A stretch of 64,000 nt of DNA from Guptibacillus hwajinpoensis (GCF_001039475.1 NZ_LELK01000001.1:872793-936792); one strand, 5' to 3'; shown: positions 1 through 8,961, counted from the first letter of the stretch. Made by a program: numbers and translations. Notes: generated by a model not told the origin, from the letters alone.

Positions 1-63
1 CGGAAAGCGACTGGAGCGGAAATTAACCAGCTATGTCAACAATGTCTACTAAAAGAGTCTTTT
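1..63 (-). repeat. Intergenic repeat copy R1 (truncated by window edge)
   Basis: Read on the minus strand this begins with a CTCTTTTAGTAGACATTGTTG-like end and runs into TTCCGCTCCAG..CGCTTTCCG, the left half of the repeat family seen at 13.6, 18.2, 22.7, 28.6 and 36.7 kb. It is cut by the window start and is the only copy in minus orientation. Confidence 0.75.
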
Positions 64-74
64 GAAAGGAGGGG

Positions 75-103
75 AATAAAAAAAGAACGGTTTATCCGCT
101 CTT
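75..103 (-). terminator. Rho-independent terminator of the yodTSRQ operon
   Basis: On the minus strand AAGAGCGG, a five-base loop and CCGTTCTT form an 8-bp stem (one G-T pair) followed by a run of T. The stem overlaps the stop codon of the M20 deacylase gene. It shows that the operon ends here, with no yodP or kamA homologue directly downstream. Confidence 0.7.
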
Positions 104-1345
104 TTGATGACACCAATCTATGATAATATGGACAAACAATTCTGCTGCTAGCATCATTTGATCGATTGCAATATATTCATTTGCGAAATGAGCAACCGAG
201 GTTTCTCCTGGTCCAAACACAATTGAAGGCGTCTTACCTACTTCATTAAGAAGACCTCCATCTGTCCCCCATGGTGATGCCTCAATTGTTAACTCTTCTC
301 CTGTCATTCGACTATAGTGCTCACCAATAATACCAACTAGTGGATGATCTTCTGCAACTTCCCCCGGAAGCCATCTTGCACCAAACCATTCGAGTGATAC
401 GGGATGATCTTTTAGCCAAGAATCATTAATATCTTTTAGAGCATGAGTCATTTCCTCTTTCGCATCGTCCATGGATTCCCCTGGTATGACACCCATTCTC
501 CCCTCGATGGTTACAAGATCTGGAACGGAAGAAGGCCAGTCACCACCAGATATTTTGCCAATATTAATCGGAACAGGAATTGGGATGTTGCTATACAAAG
601 GATCCTTGATACGTTTATTTCTTAACTTCTCTAGGTTCTGAATCGCTTGTATGATTGCGACACTTTTTTCAAGAGCTGAGATGCCTTCGTATCTCGTTCC
701 ACCATGTGCAGCGCGACCTGTAATTGTTACTCTAAACCACATCGATCCCTGTTGCTTTGGAAACACCTTCATTTTCGTTGGCTCTGGAATAAGCGCAGCG
801 TCTGCACGGTAGCCTCTTTGAATAGTAGCGAGCGTCCCAGTCCCTCCGCTTTCTTCCTCTACAACACTCTCAAAAATAAGGTCTCCTTTAAGCGTAATCC
901 CGAGCTCTTTTAGACATTTTAATGCCAGAAGCATCGACGTGTTACCACCTTTCATATCGGTAGCGCCTCGTCCATAAACACGTCCATCTTTCACTTGACC
1001 ACTATAAGGGTCTTCATTCCAATCTTCTCGGTTTCCAGGGGGAACAACATCAACATGTCCATTCAGGATTAAAGAGCGGCCGCCCCCACTCCCTTTAAGC
1101 ACACCTACGATATTTGGACTTTCCGTAAAGTCGGTTCTATTCGCACAAAAAGCCGGATGGTTTATTGTATCTTCTGAAGGAATAAAGCGATCAACAGTTA
1201 ATTCTAGATGTAGAAGCTCTTTTTCAACAATATTTTGTACAGTCGATTCATTGCCTTGAACACTATCACATCGAACAAGACGTTGAAGTAATTCGATTCC
1301 GTAGTCCCTGTTCTCGTTCATCCAACTACTAATCTTATCCTTCAC
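92..1345 (-). CDS. yodQ: M20-family deacylase, YodQ-like (ArgE/DapE type)
   Basis: Predicted zinc-dependent amidohydrolase of the acetylornithine deacetylase/succinyl-diaminopimelate desuccinylase family, 417 residues, cytosolic. The expected metal-ligand motifs are present: NGHVDVVP (His97, Asp99), GRGATDMKGG (Asp130) and the catalytic EEE near 163-165, with a WGTDGG motif near the C-terminus. It is the last gene of a four-gene operon and its start overlaps the stop of the CoA-transferase beta subunit by a few bases, so translation is probably coupled. Gene order matches B. subtilis yodT-yodS-yodR-yodQ. The substrate is unproven; family context suggests removal of an N-acyl group from an amino-acid catabolic intermediate. 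Confidence 0.85.
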   Translation of the reverse strand: MKDKISSWMNENRDYGIELLQRLVRCDSVQGNESTVQNIVEKELLHLELTVDRFIPSEDTINHPAFCANRTDFTESPNIVGVLKGSGGGRSLILNGHVDVVPPGNREDWNEDPYSGQVKDGRVYGRGATDMKGGNTSMLLALKCLKELGITLKGDLIFESVVEEESGGTGTLATIQRGYRADAALIPEPTKMKVFPKQQGSMWFRVTITGRAAHGGTRYEGISALEKSVAIIQAIQNLEKLRNKRIKDPLYSNIPIPVPINIGKISGGDWPSSVPDLVTIEGRMGVIPGESMDDAKEEMTHALKDINDSWLKDHPVSLEWFGARWLPGEVAEDHPLVGIIGEHYSRMTGEELTIEASPWGTDGGLLNEVGKTPSIVFGPGETSVAHFANEYIAIDQMMLAAELFVHIIIDWCHQKSG

Positions 1346-2004
1346 GAAGTGCCCCTCCCTACAAGTTCTATATTAAGCTTAGCTTCGGTCGAATCGATCA
1401 CGTCTTCAATTGAGAAACCAGGCATAACTTCAATAAGAAACAATTCACCATTTTTGATTCTCATTACTGCCCTTTCAGTAATAATCATATGGGCTCCTTC
1501 TTTGACCGTTAACGGTAAAGAACATTCCTTGAGAATTTTGGGAATTCCTTCTTTCGTTGTATGGCTCATAAGAACGATTACTTTCTTCGCTTTCTGAGCG
1601 AGATCAATCGCTCCCCCCATACCAGGAACACGCTTACCTGGAACTATCCAGTTCGCAATGTCACCTCGACCATTTACCTCAAGTGCCCCTAATATTGTCA
1701 GATCAAGGTGCCCTCTCCTCACCATGCCGAACGCTTCTGCACTATCAAAAAATGATGCACCAGTGTTAATGGTTACAGGATAACCTCCAGCATTAGAAAG
1801 GTTTCCATCCTCTTTGCCAGGAGCTGGACTTCCTCCCATTCCAAGTATGCCGTTCTCGGTATGAAGCATCACATCAAGTGCTGGAGGAATAAAATCCGCT
1901 ACAAGGGTTGGAATTCCTATTCCAAGATTAACCATCATGCCATATGTTACTTCCTGCGCTGCGCGCTTTGCGATCAGCCTTCTCGTTTCAGCTCCCATAC
2001 CCAC
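1342..2004 (-). CDS. yodR: CoA-transferase subunit B, YodR-like
   Basis: Beta subunit (220 residues) of a two-chain family I 3-oxoacid/butyrate-acetoacetate CoA-transferase. The catalytic glutamate lies in HTENGILGMG near residue 50, the counterpart of the SENG motif of this family. The start chosen overlaps the end of the alpha-subunit gene by about 30 bases; a second Met two codons later is an alternative. It lies between yodS and yodQ homologues and should form a heteromeric enzyme with the preceding gene product. The acyl group transferred cannot be told from sequence. Confidence 0.88.
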   Translation of the reverse strand: MGMGAETRRLIAKRAAQEVTYGMMVNLGIGIPTLVADFIPPALDVMLHTENGILGMGGSPAPGKEDGNLSNAGGYPVTINTGASFFDSAEAFGMVRRGHLDLTILGALEVNGRGDIANWIVPGKRVPGMGGAIDLAQKAKKVIVLMSHTTKEGIPKILKECSLPLTVKEGAHMIITERAVMRIKNGELFLIEVMPGFSIEDVIDSTEAKLNIELVGRGTS

Positions 2005-2684
2005 TTCCAGTCCACCCCCTTGCTTTCAATTACATAATCAACGAAAACACCCTGAGTAATAATTTCCTCAGGGTTCAATGCCCCCGCTTCAACTAGCTCA
2101 ACTGTTTCTGCAATCGTAATGTCTCCTGCAGCTGCGACAAGAGGATTTGTATTCCGTGCGCTTTGATCATAGATTAAATTGCCATATGGATCAGCCTGTT
2201 TACAAGCTATGATAGAAAGATCAGCGGTTAGAGCAGGCTCGATCATATATTCCTTACCATTAACAACCACCTTCTCCTTTCCTTCTTCCACAGACGTCCC
2301 AAGACCAACATCTACCAGGATCCCACCTAGCCCCATTCCTCCTGCACGTATTTTCTCTGCAAGCGTTCCTTGTGGAAAGAACTGTACTTCTAGTTCACCA
2401 TTATGCATTTGCTTACCAGCTTCAGGATTAGATCCGATATGAGAAGCAATGAGCTTAGAAATTCTTTTCTCCGTGACTAGCTTGCCTGGCCCAATCCACG
2501 GAAAACCGGCATCATTACAAATTAATGTTAAATTCGTAACGCCAGAATCAATAATCCAATCAATAGTGGTAGGAGGTGAACCAACCCCACCAAATCCACC
2601 ACACATAATTGTCATACCATCATATAGGATGTCTAGATTTGAAAGTCTACTTTTTTTACTTCTCACTAATGGACTCCCCCTCAT
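1974..2684 (-). CDS. yodS: CoA-transferase subunit A, YodS-like
   Basis: Alpha subunit (236 residues) of the same CoA-transferase. The N-terminal glycine-rich GGFGGVGSP segment (about residues 29-37) is the CoA-binding motif typical of this subunit. Its ATG overlaps the TGA stop of the upstream aminotransferase (TGATG), a sign of translational coupling. Together with the downstream beta subunit it would move CoA from an acyl-CoA donor to a short keto- or amino-acid. The match to B. subtilis YodS rests on family features and gene order. Confidence 0.88.
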   Translation of the reverse strand: MRGSPLVRSKKSRLSNLDILYDGMTIMCGGFGGVGSPPTTIDWIIDSGVTNLTLICNDAGFPWIGPGKLVTEKRISKLIASHIGSNPEAGKQMHNGELEVQFFPQGTLAEKIRAGGMGLGGILVDVGLGTSVEEGKEKVVVNGKEYMIEPALTADLSIIACKQADPYGNLIYDQSARNTNPLVAAAGDITIAETVELVEAGALNPEEIITQGVFVDYVIESKGVDWKWVWELKREG

Positions 2685-4054
2685 CAGCTAATTGATCTTG
2701 TTTCATATAGTCCTTCAGTCGCAAGTTCAGAAACAAGTTCTGTAAGCCCCTTATTCAATTTATCGAGAAGAATTTGCACCTCATGCTCTTGAATAATTAG
2801 TGGAGGTGCTACAATCACAGCATCGCCTGCCACACCATTTAAACCACCAGCTGCTGTGTAAACAAGCAATCCTTCTTCATAGCATTTTCGGATAAATCGA
2901 TTGGTTACTTCATTCTGAAGAGGGAAGGGTTCCTTTGTTAACGGATCTTGAACAAATTCGATCGCAGTTAACAGACCTCGACCCCTCACATCACCGATAA
3001 TAGGATAAATAGACTTTAGGTTTTCTAATCCCCTTAATAGAATTGCACCACTCTTTTCAGCATTCTCAACAACATTATGTTTTTTAATATAATTAAAAAC
3101 AGCTAGACAGATGGAAGCTGAGAGTGGATTTGCACTAAACGTATGCCCACTTAGAACGATTTTGGACCCCCGTTCAATTGTTTGTATGATGCGATCACTT
3201 ACAAGCGTAGCGGCCATAGGTGTGTACCCAGCGCTCATCCCTTTCCCTAATGCGAGAATGTCTGGTACAACGCCCCAATGCTCCATCGCGTACATTTTGC
3301 CCGTTCTTCCTATCCCCGTCATGACTTCATCTGCAATAAACAAAATATCGTAGCGATTACAAACCGCTTTCATTTCCTTGAAATAGGTTTCCGGGGGGAC
3401 AACAGCGCCACCTGCAGCTCCAACGATCGGTTCACAAACAAAAGCTGCAATCGTATCCGCTCCAAGTCGCTGAACTTCCCTCTCAAACTCTAGCGCGTAT
3501 TGTTTTGAACAGTTAGGACAATGGTCTTTAAACGTACACCGGTAACAGTACGGTGGAGAAAGAGTTGGATATTGTTCAAGCATAGCAGTGAAGCGGCTTC
3601 TTCTAATCACATGTCCAGACATGGAGAGCGCTCCCATTGTAATTCCGTGATAACTCATCCATCTTGATATGACTTTGTTCTTCGTTGGCCTCCCCAGTTC
3701 CTGCCAGTATTGAATCGCTATTTTCAAAGCGGTTTCCATCGCTTCAGACCCGCTATTTACAAAAAACACCCAGTCGAGATCTCCAGGAGCTGACTGAGCT
3801 AAGCGCTCTGCAAGTTCTTCAGCAGATGAACTGGTGAATTGAGAACGATAAACAAAAGAAACTTGATTCGCCTGATTGACCATGGCTTCCGTAATTTCTG
3901 ATACCCCATGACCGATATTCGCTGTTACAGCACCTGAACAACCATCAAGAAATGAGTTCCCCTCTTCATCGTATAAATAAATACCTTTTCCATGAGAAAT
4001 GACGCCATAATCCATACCGAGCAGCGGTTTAATTAAGTGGGTTCTCTTGTTCAT
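2684..4054 (-). CDS. yodT: Class III PLP-dependent aminotransferase, YodT-like
   Basis: First gene of the operon, 456 residues, fold-type I class III aminotransferase. Visible landmarks are the PLP-binding NSGSEA segment, the DEVMTGIGRTG stretch and the catalytic lysine in ALGKGMSAG near residue 270. It also carries a CYRCTF..HCPNC cysteine cluster near residues 170-182, which could bind metal. It likely transaminates an omega- or beta-amino-acid whose product is then activated by the CoA-transferase encoded downstream. A PucR-type regulator is divergently transcribed 134 bases away and is the obvious candidate controller. Confidence 0.88.
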   Translation of the reverse strand: MNKRTHLIKPLLGMDYGVISHGKGIYLYDEEGNSFLDGCSGAVTANIGHGVSEITEAMVNQANQVSFVYRSQFTSSSAEELAERLAQSAPGDLDWVFFVNSGSEAMETALKIAIQYWQELGRPTKNKVISRWMSYHGITMGALSMSGHVIRRSRFTAMLEQYPTLSPPYCYRCTFKDHCPNCSKQYALEFEREVQRLGADTIAAFVCEPIVGAAGGAVVPPETYFKEMKAVCNRYDILFIADEVMTGIGRTGKMYAMEHWGVVPDILALGKGMSAGYTPMAATLVSDRIIQTIERGSKIVLSGHTFSANPLSASICLAVFNYIKKHNVVENAEKSGAILLRGLENLKSIYPIIGDVRGRGLLTAIEFVQDPLTKEPFPLQNEVTNRFIRKCYEEGLLVYTAAGGLNGVAGDAVIVAPPLIIQEHEVQILLDKLNKGLTELVSELATEGLYETRSIS

Positions 4055-4188
4055 TCAGAACTTCACCTCACTATTATTGTGTATAGTTATAGCTTATGTT
4101 GAAAAAGGTGAAAATTCTATTCCACACTATCTACAAAAAATTCTGACTTTGTTGTACGATTTGGATAAGAGGATACGGAGGGACGTCT

Positions 4189-5643
4189 ATGGGATTAACA
4201 GTCAGAGAAGCATTGCAACTAAGAGAGATGAAAGGAATTAAGCTCATTGCTGGCAAACAAGGAATTGATCGTGATATTAAGTGGCTGACGATTGTAGAAG
4301 TGATGGAAGACATCACAAGGCTGCATGAAGGCGAGTTTTTGATAACAACCGCTTATGGATGGAATGAAAATTCAGTGACCTATACGAAACTAGTTGAAGC
4401 GCTAGCTAACCGACAGCTTTCTGCACTTGCCATTCATACTGGCTTCTACCTTGATGTCATCCCGATAACTATTATTGAAGCTGCAAATCGAACAGGCCTA
4501 CCCCTTCTAGAGATTCCAAGGACGATGAATTTCTCTATGGTAACAAGGAGTATCCTTGAGCAGCTAGTCAACAAGCAGCTTTCCATGCTTACTTATGCCC
4601 AACAAATTCAAGACGAATTAACTTCGCTTGTTCTAAAGAACACTGGCTTCTCTGCCATAACGGATGCACTCTCTAAACTACTGAATAGCAATATAACGTT
4701 ATACGATAAGAATGGAGATTTAGTAGCAGGCACATACTACGCAAATCGAAACTATCGTGTTGAAGAAACTTATCCTATCACTGCAGAAACGAAAACGATC
4801 GGGAAGTTATGTATCCAAAAGCAAACACCTCTTACATCCCTTGAACATTTAGCTCTTAAACATGCATCTACCATATTTGCAATTGAATTCCTGAAGTTAA
4901 AGATTGTAGAAGATACTCGATCTCAGATTGAAGCTGACTTCCTTGATACCCTTCTCTCTCACTCATACGAGGACCGGGACTACATTTTAAAGAAGAGCAG
5001 AGATATGGGATTTGATTTAAGCGGAGTCAATCGAGTTGCTATCTTTTCGTCTAGCAACCTTGTATTGCTCGAGAAAGAATGCCACCAACAGTTAGTCACT
5101 AGTAGAACGAAAGGTATTGTTAATAGGAAAATAGACCATGTTGTTGTGTTGTTCACTGGAGATTATGTGCCGTTCACGAATAAGAAGACTCCCTTTCCTT
5201 TTCATGCGGGGATTAGTTCAAGTACATTAGGGATTCATTATTTAGAGGAAGCGTTAAAAGAAGCATCAACCGCTCATCAATTTGCCAAGTACCGAGGAGA
5301 AACGATCCTTAACTATGAGGAACTCGGAGCGTATCAGATTTTTGTACGACTAAAAGAAAGCGGTGAAGACCTTTCCACTTACTACACTCCACTGCTATCT
5401 CAAATTATCGATTATGATCAAAAGCATCAATCACAGTTAATGACAACCCTCGAGACTTTTCTAGAGAACAATCTCGTAATTAATCGAACAGCTGACAAGT
5501 TATTTATTCATCGTCATACACTTAATTATCGTATTAAACAATTAGAGAAACTCACAGGGATTGATATCTATTCTTACGAGCAAAGGATCCATATCCAATT
5601 TGCCCTTCTTGCTTATTTAACGGATCGTATTCTTTCTAAGTAG
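4189..5643 (+). CDS. PucR-family transcriptional regulator
   Basis: 484-residue regulator with an N-terminal PucR (purine catabolism regulator-like) sensor domain and a C-terminal PucR-type helix-turn-helix (residues about 420-465, NRTADKLFIHRHTLNYRIKQL). A GGAGG ribosome-binding site lies seven bases before the ATG. It is transcribed away from the yodTSRQ-like operon, so a role as its substrate-responsive activator is inferred from position. The identity of the ligand is unknown. B. subtilis yodTSRQ is not, to my knowledge, paired with such a regulator, so control may differ here. Confidence 0.85.
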   Translation: MGLTVREALQLREMKGIKLIAGKQGIDRDIKWLTIVEVMEDITRLHEGEFLITTAYGWNENSVTYTKLVEALANRQLSALAIHTGFYLDVIPITIIEAANRTGLPLLEIPRTMNFSMVTRSILEQLVNKQLSMLTYAQQIQDELTSLVLKNTGFSAITDALSKLLNSNITLYDKNGDLVAGTYYANRNYRVEETYPITAETKTIGKLCIQKQTPLTSLEHLALKHASTIFAIEFLKLKIVEDTRSQIEADFLDTLLSHSYEDRDYILKKSRDMGFDLSGVNRVAIFSSSNLVLLEKECHQQLVTSRTKGIVNRKIDHVVVLFTGDYVPFTNKKTPFPFHAGISSSTLGIHYLEEALKEASTAHQFAKYRGETILNYEELGAYQIFVRLKESGEDLSTYYTPLLSQIIDYDQKHQSQLMTTLETFLENNLVINRTADKLFIHRHTLNYRIKQLEKLTGIDIYSYEQRIHIQFALLAYLTDRILSK

Positions 5644-5665
5644 AACTTTATTATGTAAGGCTTAC

Positions 5666-5710
5666 AAAAAGCTTGCCGAGAAACCATACGTTTCTCAGCA
5701 AGCTTTCTTT
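5666..5710. terminator. Bidirectional terminator between pucR-like gene and cwlJ
   Basis: AGCTTGC-CGAGAAAC pairs with GTTTCTCAGCAAGCT around a four-base loop, with a short T-rich run on the plus strand and A-run on the left. It serves the two convergent genes. Confidence 0.75.
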
Positions 5711-5712
5711 AC

Positions 5713-6156
5713 TTAACTTCCTACATAGACGCTGCCACACGTTCCCGGTGCTGGTTCGTAGTAACAATGATTTTTGTATTGTCCTGCAAACGGTTGGCCG
5801 TACCAAGTTGGAGGACACGGAGCATACGGATTGAAATACCAAAGAGAATATTTACCAGGATGTTCTCTCCAATAATCTAAATTCTTTTTGGCTAATTTCT
5901 TCTCAACAGATCTTGCTCTATTATAAAATACATTACCCTTTTGAACAGCCTCGAAAGAATAATTCCCTCCCTGTACTTGATAAATCACTTGTGAAATTGT
6001 TCTTACATCTCTAAAGTCTAAACAATCCGCCTTTGCCCGATTAACAATAACATTTCCTACATACAACATTCCTTGTTGCCCTTCACCCACGGCTTCAGCT
6101 CTCATCATTCTTGCCATTAAATCAATATCTGAACTCGTGTATTTTACTCTTGGCAT
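5713..6156 (-). CDS. cwlJ: Spore cortex-lytic cell wall hydrolase CwlJ
   Basis: 147-residue cell-wall hydrolase of the SleB/CwlJ family, which degrades spore cortex peptidoglycan during germination. Family landmarks: DLMARMMRAEAVGEG with the catalytic-type Glu, GNVIVNR, the central FEAVQ..NVFYNRAR segment and SLWYFNPYAPCP..WYGQPF near the C-terminus, closely following B. subtilis CwlJ. As in CwlJ, there is no signal peptide and no separate binding domain. The ATG at 6156 is preferred because GGGGTG sits six bases upstream; a GTG three codons earlier lies inside that ribosome-binding site. It is a single gene facing the pucR-like gene. Confidence 0.9.
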   Translation of the reverse strand: MPRVKYTSSDIDLMARMMRAEAVGEGQQGMLYVGNVIVNRAKADCLDFRDVRTISQVIYQVQGGNYSFEAVQKGNVFYNRARSVEKKLAKKNLDYWREHPGKYSLWYFNPYAPCPPTWYGQPFAGQYKNHCYYEPAPGTCGSVYVGS

Positions 6157-6261
6157 TTTACTCACCCCGAAATAGTGTATGAAAGATGCCTACTAAGATG
6201 TCATTATTTCTAAATTATTCTCATTTTAATGATTACTTTTTGTTGTCATACCATTATAAAA

Positions 6262-6286
6262 AGACTCTGCATGTCACAGAGTCCCC
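6262..6286 (-). terminator. Terminator of the DUF3298-type lipoprotein gene
   Basis: GACTCTG and CAGAGTC form a 7-bp stem around a seven-base loop. On the minus strand it is followed by T-rich TCTTTTTATAA. It separates the lipoprotein gene from cwlJ. Confidence 0.65.
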
Positions 6287-6291
6287 CATAG

Positions 6292-7227
6292 TTATTGGTA
6301 TATTTTTAGTAGATCCCACATTTTATCTCCAGCCCATATCTCATCAGGGGAATCAACATACATCATTTCGAAAGCTGCATGCCCTCCAGCTGCATGACTC
6401 GTGCCAATGCTAATTCCTATCCCCTCATCCGTAAAGTACGTAAACGTTTCTGAATGCACCTCAGTTCCAATACCATCCAAATTATCAGCATTTCGCAATT
6501 GATCTATTGTTACATTTGCTTTTAAGTCGTTTGCAAAAGCTGCTTGGTCTGAATGAACCACCTTAAAAGTATCTGACTGGAAGAGCGAAAGGAATGATTC
6601 GTCAATGACAACCACATCAGATAGCCTGATTCGCTCCACGTTTTCCACATCTACGTTTGTCGTGTAAAAGAGATTATTCGGATGCGCAGCACCTTCTACA
6701 TATCCGCTCCCTGCATACTGAACACTTAAAAAATAGTCGCTCTTATATGAAATCAGATAGTCAATCTCTAAGTCTACCCCTTCTGATCCATCATAAAAAT
6801 TTAATACTTTGTATGCTTCATTATAAAGAAGATCATTCAAACCTTTCTGTTTCTCACTATCAATTAATCCAGTAATTTGTGGATAGTTGATTGAAACACC
6901 GTTTTCAGTAAATTGCTCTTTCGTAAGATCATAACGTTCACTCGAATCCACATTCTCTTCTTCATCATTAGGTGTTTCTTCTGAAGCGGCATCTTCCTCT
7001 GTTTTAGAATCACCCTCTGTCGAACCATTATCTTCTAACGAATTTTCGTCTACTTCTCTATCATTTTCGCTATTGCCAGAGCTTACATTTCCTTCGTCAT
7101 ACTTTGATGTTGAAACGGTTTCATCTACTTTTTTAGAATCTTCCTTCGCTACGTCCTCGTCTTGTCCGCATGCTACTAAGAGACTAAGAGAAATAAAAAG
7201 TGCACTGAAGAGCAATCTTTGGTTCAT
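6292..7227 (-). CDS. Lipoprotein with DUF3298/RsiV-like domain
   Basis: 311-residue exported lipoprotein. The N-terminus has a signal peptide with lipobox LLVAC (Cys20). Residues about 25-100 are a low-complexity Asp/Glu/Ser/Asn linker. The C-terminal half has the DUF4163/DUF3298 pattern: a YEGAAHPN-like motif (here VEGAAHPNN), a central DVVVIDESF segment and a terminal FTYFTDEGIGI..AGGHAAFEM segment. These domains occur in RsiV, an anti-sigma factor, and in stand-alone lipoproteins. No sigma-factor gene is adjacent, so a regulatory role is not supported; the function is unknown. Confidence 0.7.
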   Translation of the reverse strand: MNQRLLFSALFISLSLLVACGQDEDVAKEDSKKVDETVSTSKYDEGNVSSGNSENDREVDENSLEDNGSTEGDSKTEEDAASEETPNDEEENVDSSERYDLTKEQFTENGVSINYPQITGLIDSEKQKGLNDLLYNEAYKVLNFYDGSEGVDLEIDYLISYKSDYFLSVQYAGSGYVEGAAHPNNLFYTTNVDVENVERIRLSDVVVIDESFLSLFQSDTFKVVHSDQAAFANDLKANVTIDQLRNADNLDGIGTEVHSETFTYFTDEGIGISIGTSHAAGGHAAFEMMYVDSPDEIWAGDKMWDLLKIYQ

Positions 7228-7798
7228 TAGGCTCGTTCCCCTTATAAGAATTTATTATCTTATTCCTATTGTAAAACGGAATGAGAAAGAATCTTTTGCT
7301 AAACTTTTTTCCGTTAGCAAACACAACCATTATTCCACAACTTTTGGATAAATACAATAAATGTAAATATAGGAAATCAGAGGGGTTAATATTCAGAATA
7401 TTGGTTATCCACAGATTTTTGTGGGTAACCCTATACCCATGCTTATACCCCCTCAACTTCCGAATATACCCATATAGGGTATAAGGTTTAAGCTGTTGAT
7501 AAGTGACCGAAACCCAATCGTACCAGTACTTACAGAAGTTATCAACAATCTTTTATTAGGAACGTCTCTTTCCTAATCCACATAAAATGGTAATTTCGAC
7601 GATAGCTTTTAAATTATGCTACAATGATGTTCACTCCACTTTAAGTGATCGTGTAATCTCCAATGCAATGCAAAGAATATTAAGCTTTGGCGGAACCTCC
7701 ACTTAAGGTCTGATTAGTTCAAGTAACGAACAGAGGGACAGAACGTCCATCTCATCAAATGAACGATATGAGCTTAATACGGAAAGGAAGACAACCAT
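7228..7798. other. Long intergenic region upstream of patA
   Basis: No coding sequence is supported in these 571 bases. The left half is AT-rich and contains a direct pairing of TACCC/GGGTA segments around 7430-7480. Three DnaA-box-like 9-mers lie between 7405 and 7547. The right part (about 7640-7790) looks like a transcribed leader of patA: TACAAT near 7619 is a fair -10 element, and GGAC-AGAAC-GTCC and CTCAT..ATGAG can fold. No T-box or riboswitch class was recognised. Confidence 0.5.
7405..7547. promoter_or_regulatory. Cluster of three DnaA-box-like 9-mers
   Basis: TTATCCACA (7405-7413, plus strand), TGTTGATAA (7494-7502, which is TTATCAACA on the minus strand) and TTATCAACA (7539-7547) lie within 143 bases. 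TTATCCACA is the consensus DnaA box and TTATCAACA differs by one base. Similar clusters outside oriC titrate DnaA or regulate genes in Bacillus. Confidence 0.5.
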
Positions 7799-8953
7799 AT
7801 GGAACACTTATTGAACCCAAAAGTGAAATCAATAGAAATATCAGGAATACGTACTTTTTTCAATATGGTCTCAGATTATGAGAATATGATTTCTCTTACA
7901 ATTGGCCAACCAGATTTCGAAACACCACACCACATTAAAGAAGCTGCAAAATCAGCCATCGATGAAAATCGAACAACGTACACCCATAATGCAGGCATAC
8001 TTGAGTTACGAAAAGCTGCTGCAAACTTTCTTCAATCAAAATATAACCTTACTTATCGAGCTGAGAATGAAATCATTACAACTACCGGCGCTAGTCAAGC
8101 GATTGATGTGACATTAAGAACTATTTTAACTGAGGAATCCGAAGTGATTCTTCCCGGTCCTGTTTATCCAGGTTACGAACCAATTATCACGCTTTCAGGC
8201 GCAACACCGGTTCACGTTGATACGACGCAACACGAATTTAAAATGACGCGTTCTTTAATTGAATCTGCAATTACTGAAAGAACAAAGTGTATTATCCTTC
8301 CTTCACCTTCTAACCCTACAGGCGTTGCATTGTCTAAAGAAGAACTTGCTAACATTGCAGACCTTTTACGAGATAAAGAGATTTTCGTTCTTTCGGATGA
8401 AATATATTCTGAACTCAATTTCTCAGATGACCATAACTCCATTGCACAATTTGAAGGAATGAGAGAGAAAACGATCGTCATTAACGGACTTTCAAAATCT
8501 CACGCCATGACAGGCTGGCGAGTAGGTTTCCTTTTCGCTCCTGAAGAGATTTGCAAACACATTCTTAAAGTTCATCAGTACAATGTTTCCTGTGCTTCAT
8601 CAATATCGCAGTATGCAGCTCTCGAAGCACTGCAAAATGGACTAGAAGATCCTGTCCAGATGAGAAAAGAATATAAGGACCGAATGGATTATGTTTATAA
8701 CCGACTTGTTGAGATGGGACTTTCTCCGATCAAACCAGATGGCGCTTTTTACATCCTTCCTTCCATTAAGCAATTCGGGTTATCGTCATTTGATTTTGCA
8801 ATGAAGCTAGCGAAAGATGGAAACCTCGCAGTAGTTCCAGGTAGTGCTTTTTCTCACTACGGAGAAGGTTATGTAAGAATATCATTCGCTTACAAGCTGG
8901 ATATATTAAAGGAAGGTATGGATCGATTAGAACGGTTTCTTAACACTCTTTAA
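7799..8953 (+). CDS. patA: Aminotransferase A (N-acetyl-diaminopimelate aminotransferase type)
   Basis: 384-residue class I/II PLP-dependent aminotransferase, very close along its length to B. subtilis PatA, which works in the acetylated branch of lysine/diaminopimelate synthesis. Landmarks: N-terminal MEHLLNP and SLTIGQPDF, TTGASQAID, the PSNPTG motif, DEIYSEL and the PLP lysine in NGLSKSHAMTGWR near residue 234. A GAAAGGAAG ribosome-binding site precedes the ATG. The gene stands alone and ends in a strong terminator. A long AT-rich upstream region with DnaA-like boxes precedes it. Confidence 0.93.
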   Translation: MEHLLNPKVKSIEISGIRTFFNMVSDYENMISLTIGQPDFETPHHIKEAAKSAIDENRTTYTHNAGILELRKAAANFLQSKYNLTYRAENEIITTTGASQAIDVTLRTILTEESEVILPGPVYPGYEPIITLSGATPVHVDTTQHEFKMTRSLIESAITERTKCIILPSPSNPTGVALSKEELANIADLLRDKEIFVLSDEIYSELNFSDDHNSIAQFEGMREKTIVINGLSKSHAMTGWRVGFLFAPEEICKHILKVHQYNVSCASSISQYAALEALQNGLEDPVQMRKEYKDRMDYVYNRLVEMGLSPIKPDGAFYILPSIKQFGLSSFDFAMKLAKDGNLAVVPGSAFSHYGEGYVRISFAYKLDILKEGMDRLERFLNTL

Positions 8954-8961
8954 TTCATAAC

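Noticed and set aside
6174-6181. CATACACT on the minus strand upstream of cwlJ as a SigE -10 element
   Set aside because: It matches the consensus well, but the start of transcription would fall inside the ribosome-binding site, leaving no leader for translation.
7640-7798. T-box or lysine riboswitch in the patA leader
   Set aside because: No GGGTGGTACCGCG-like T-box sequence and no lysine-riboswitch core could be found by eye.
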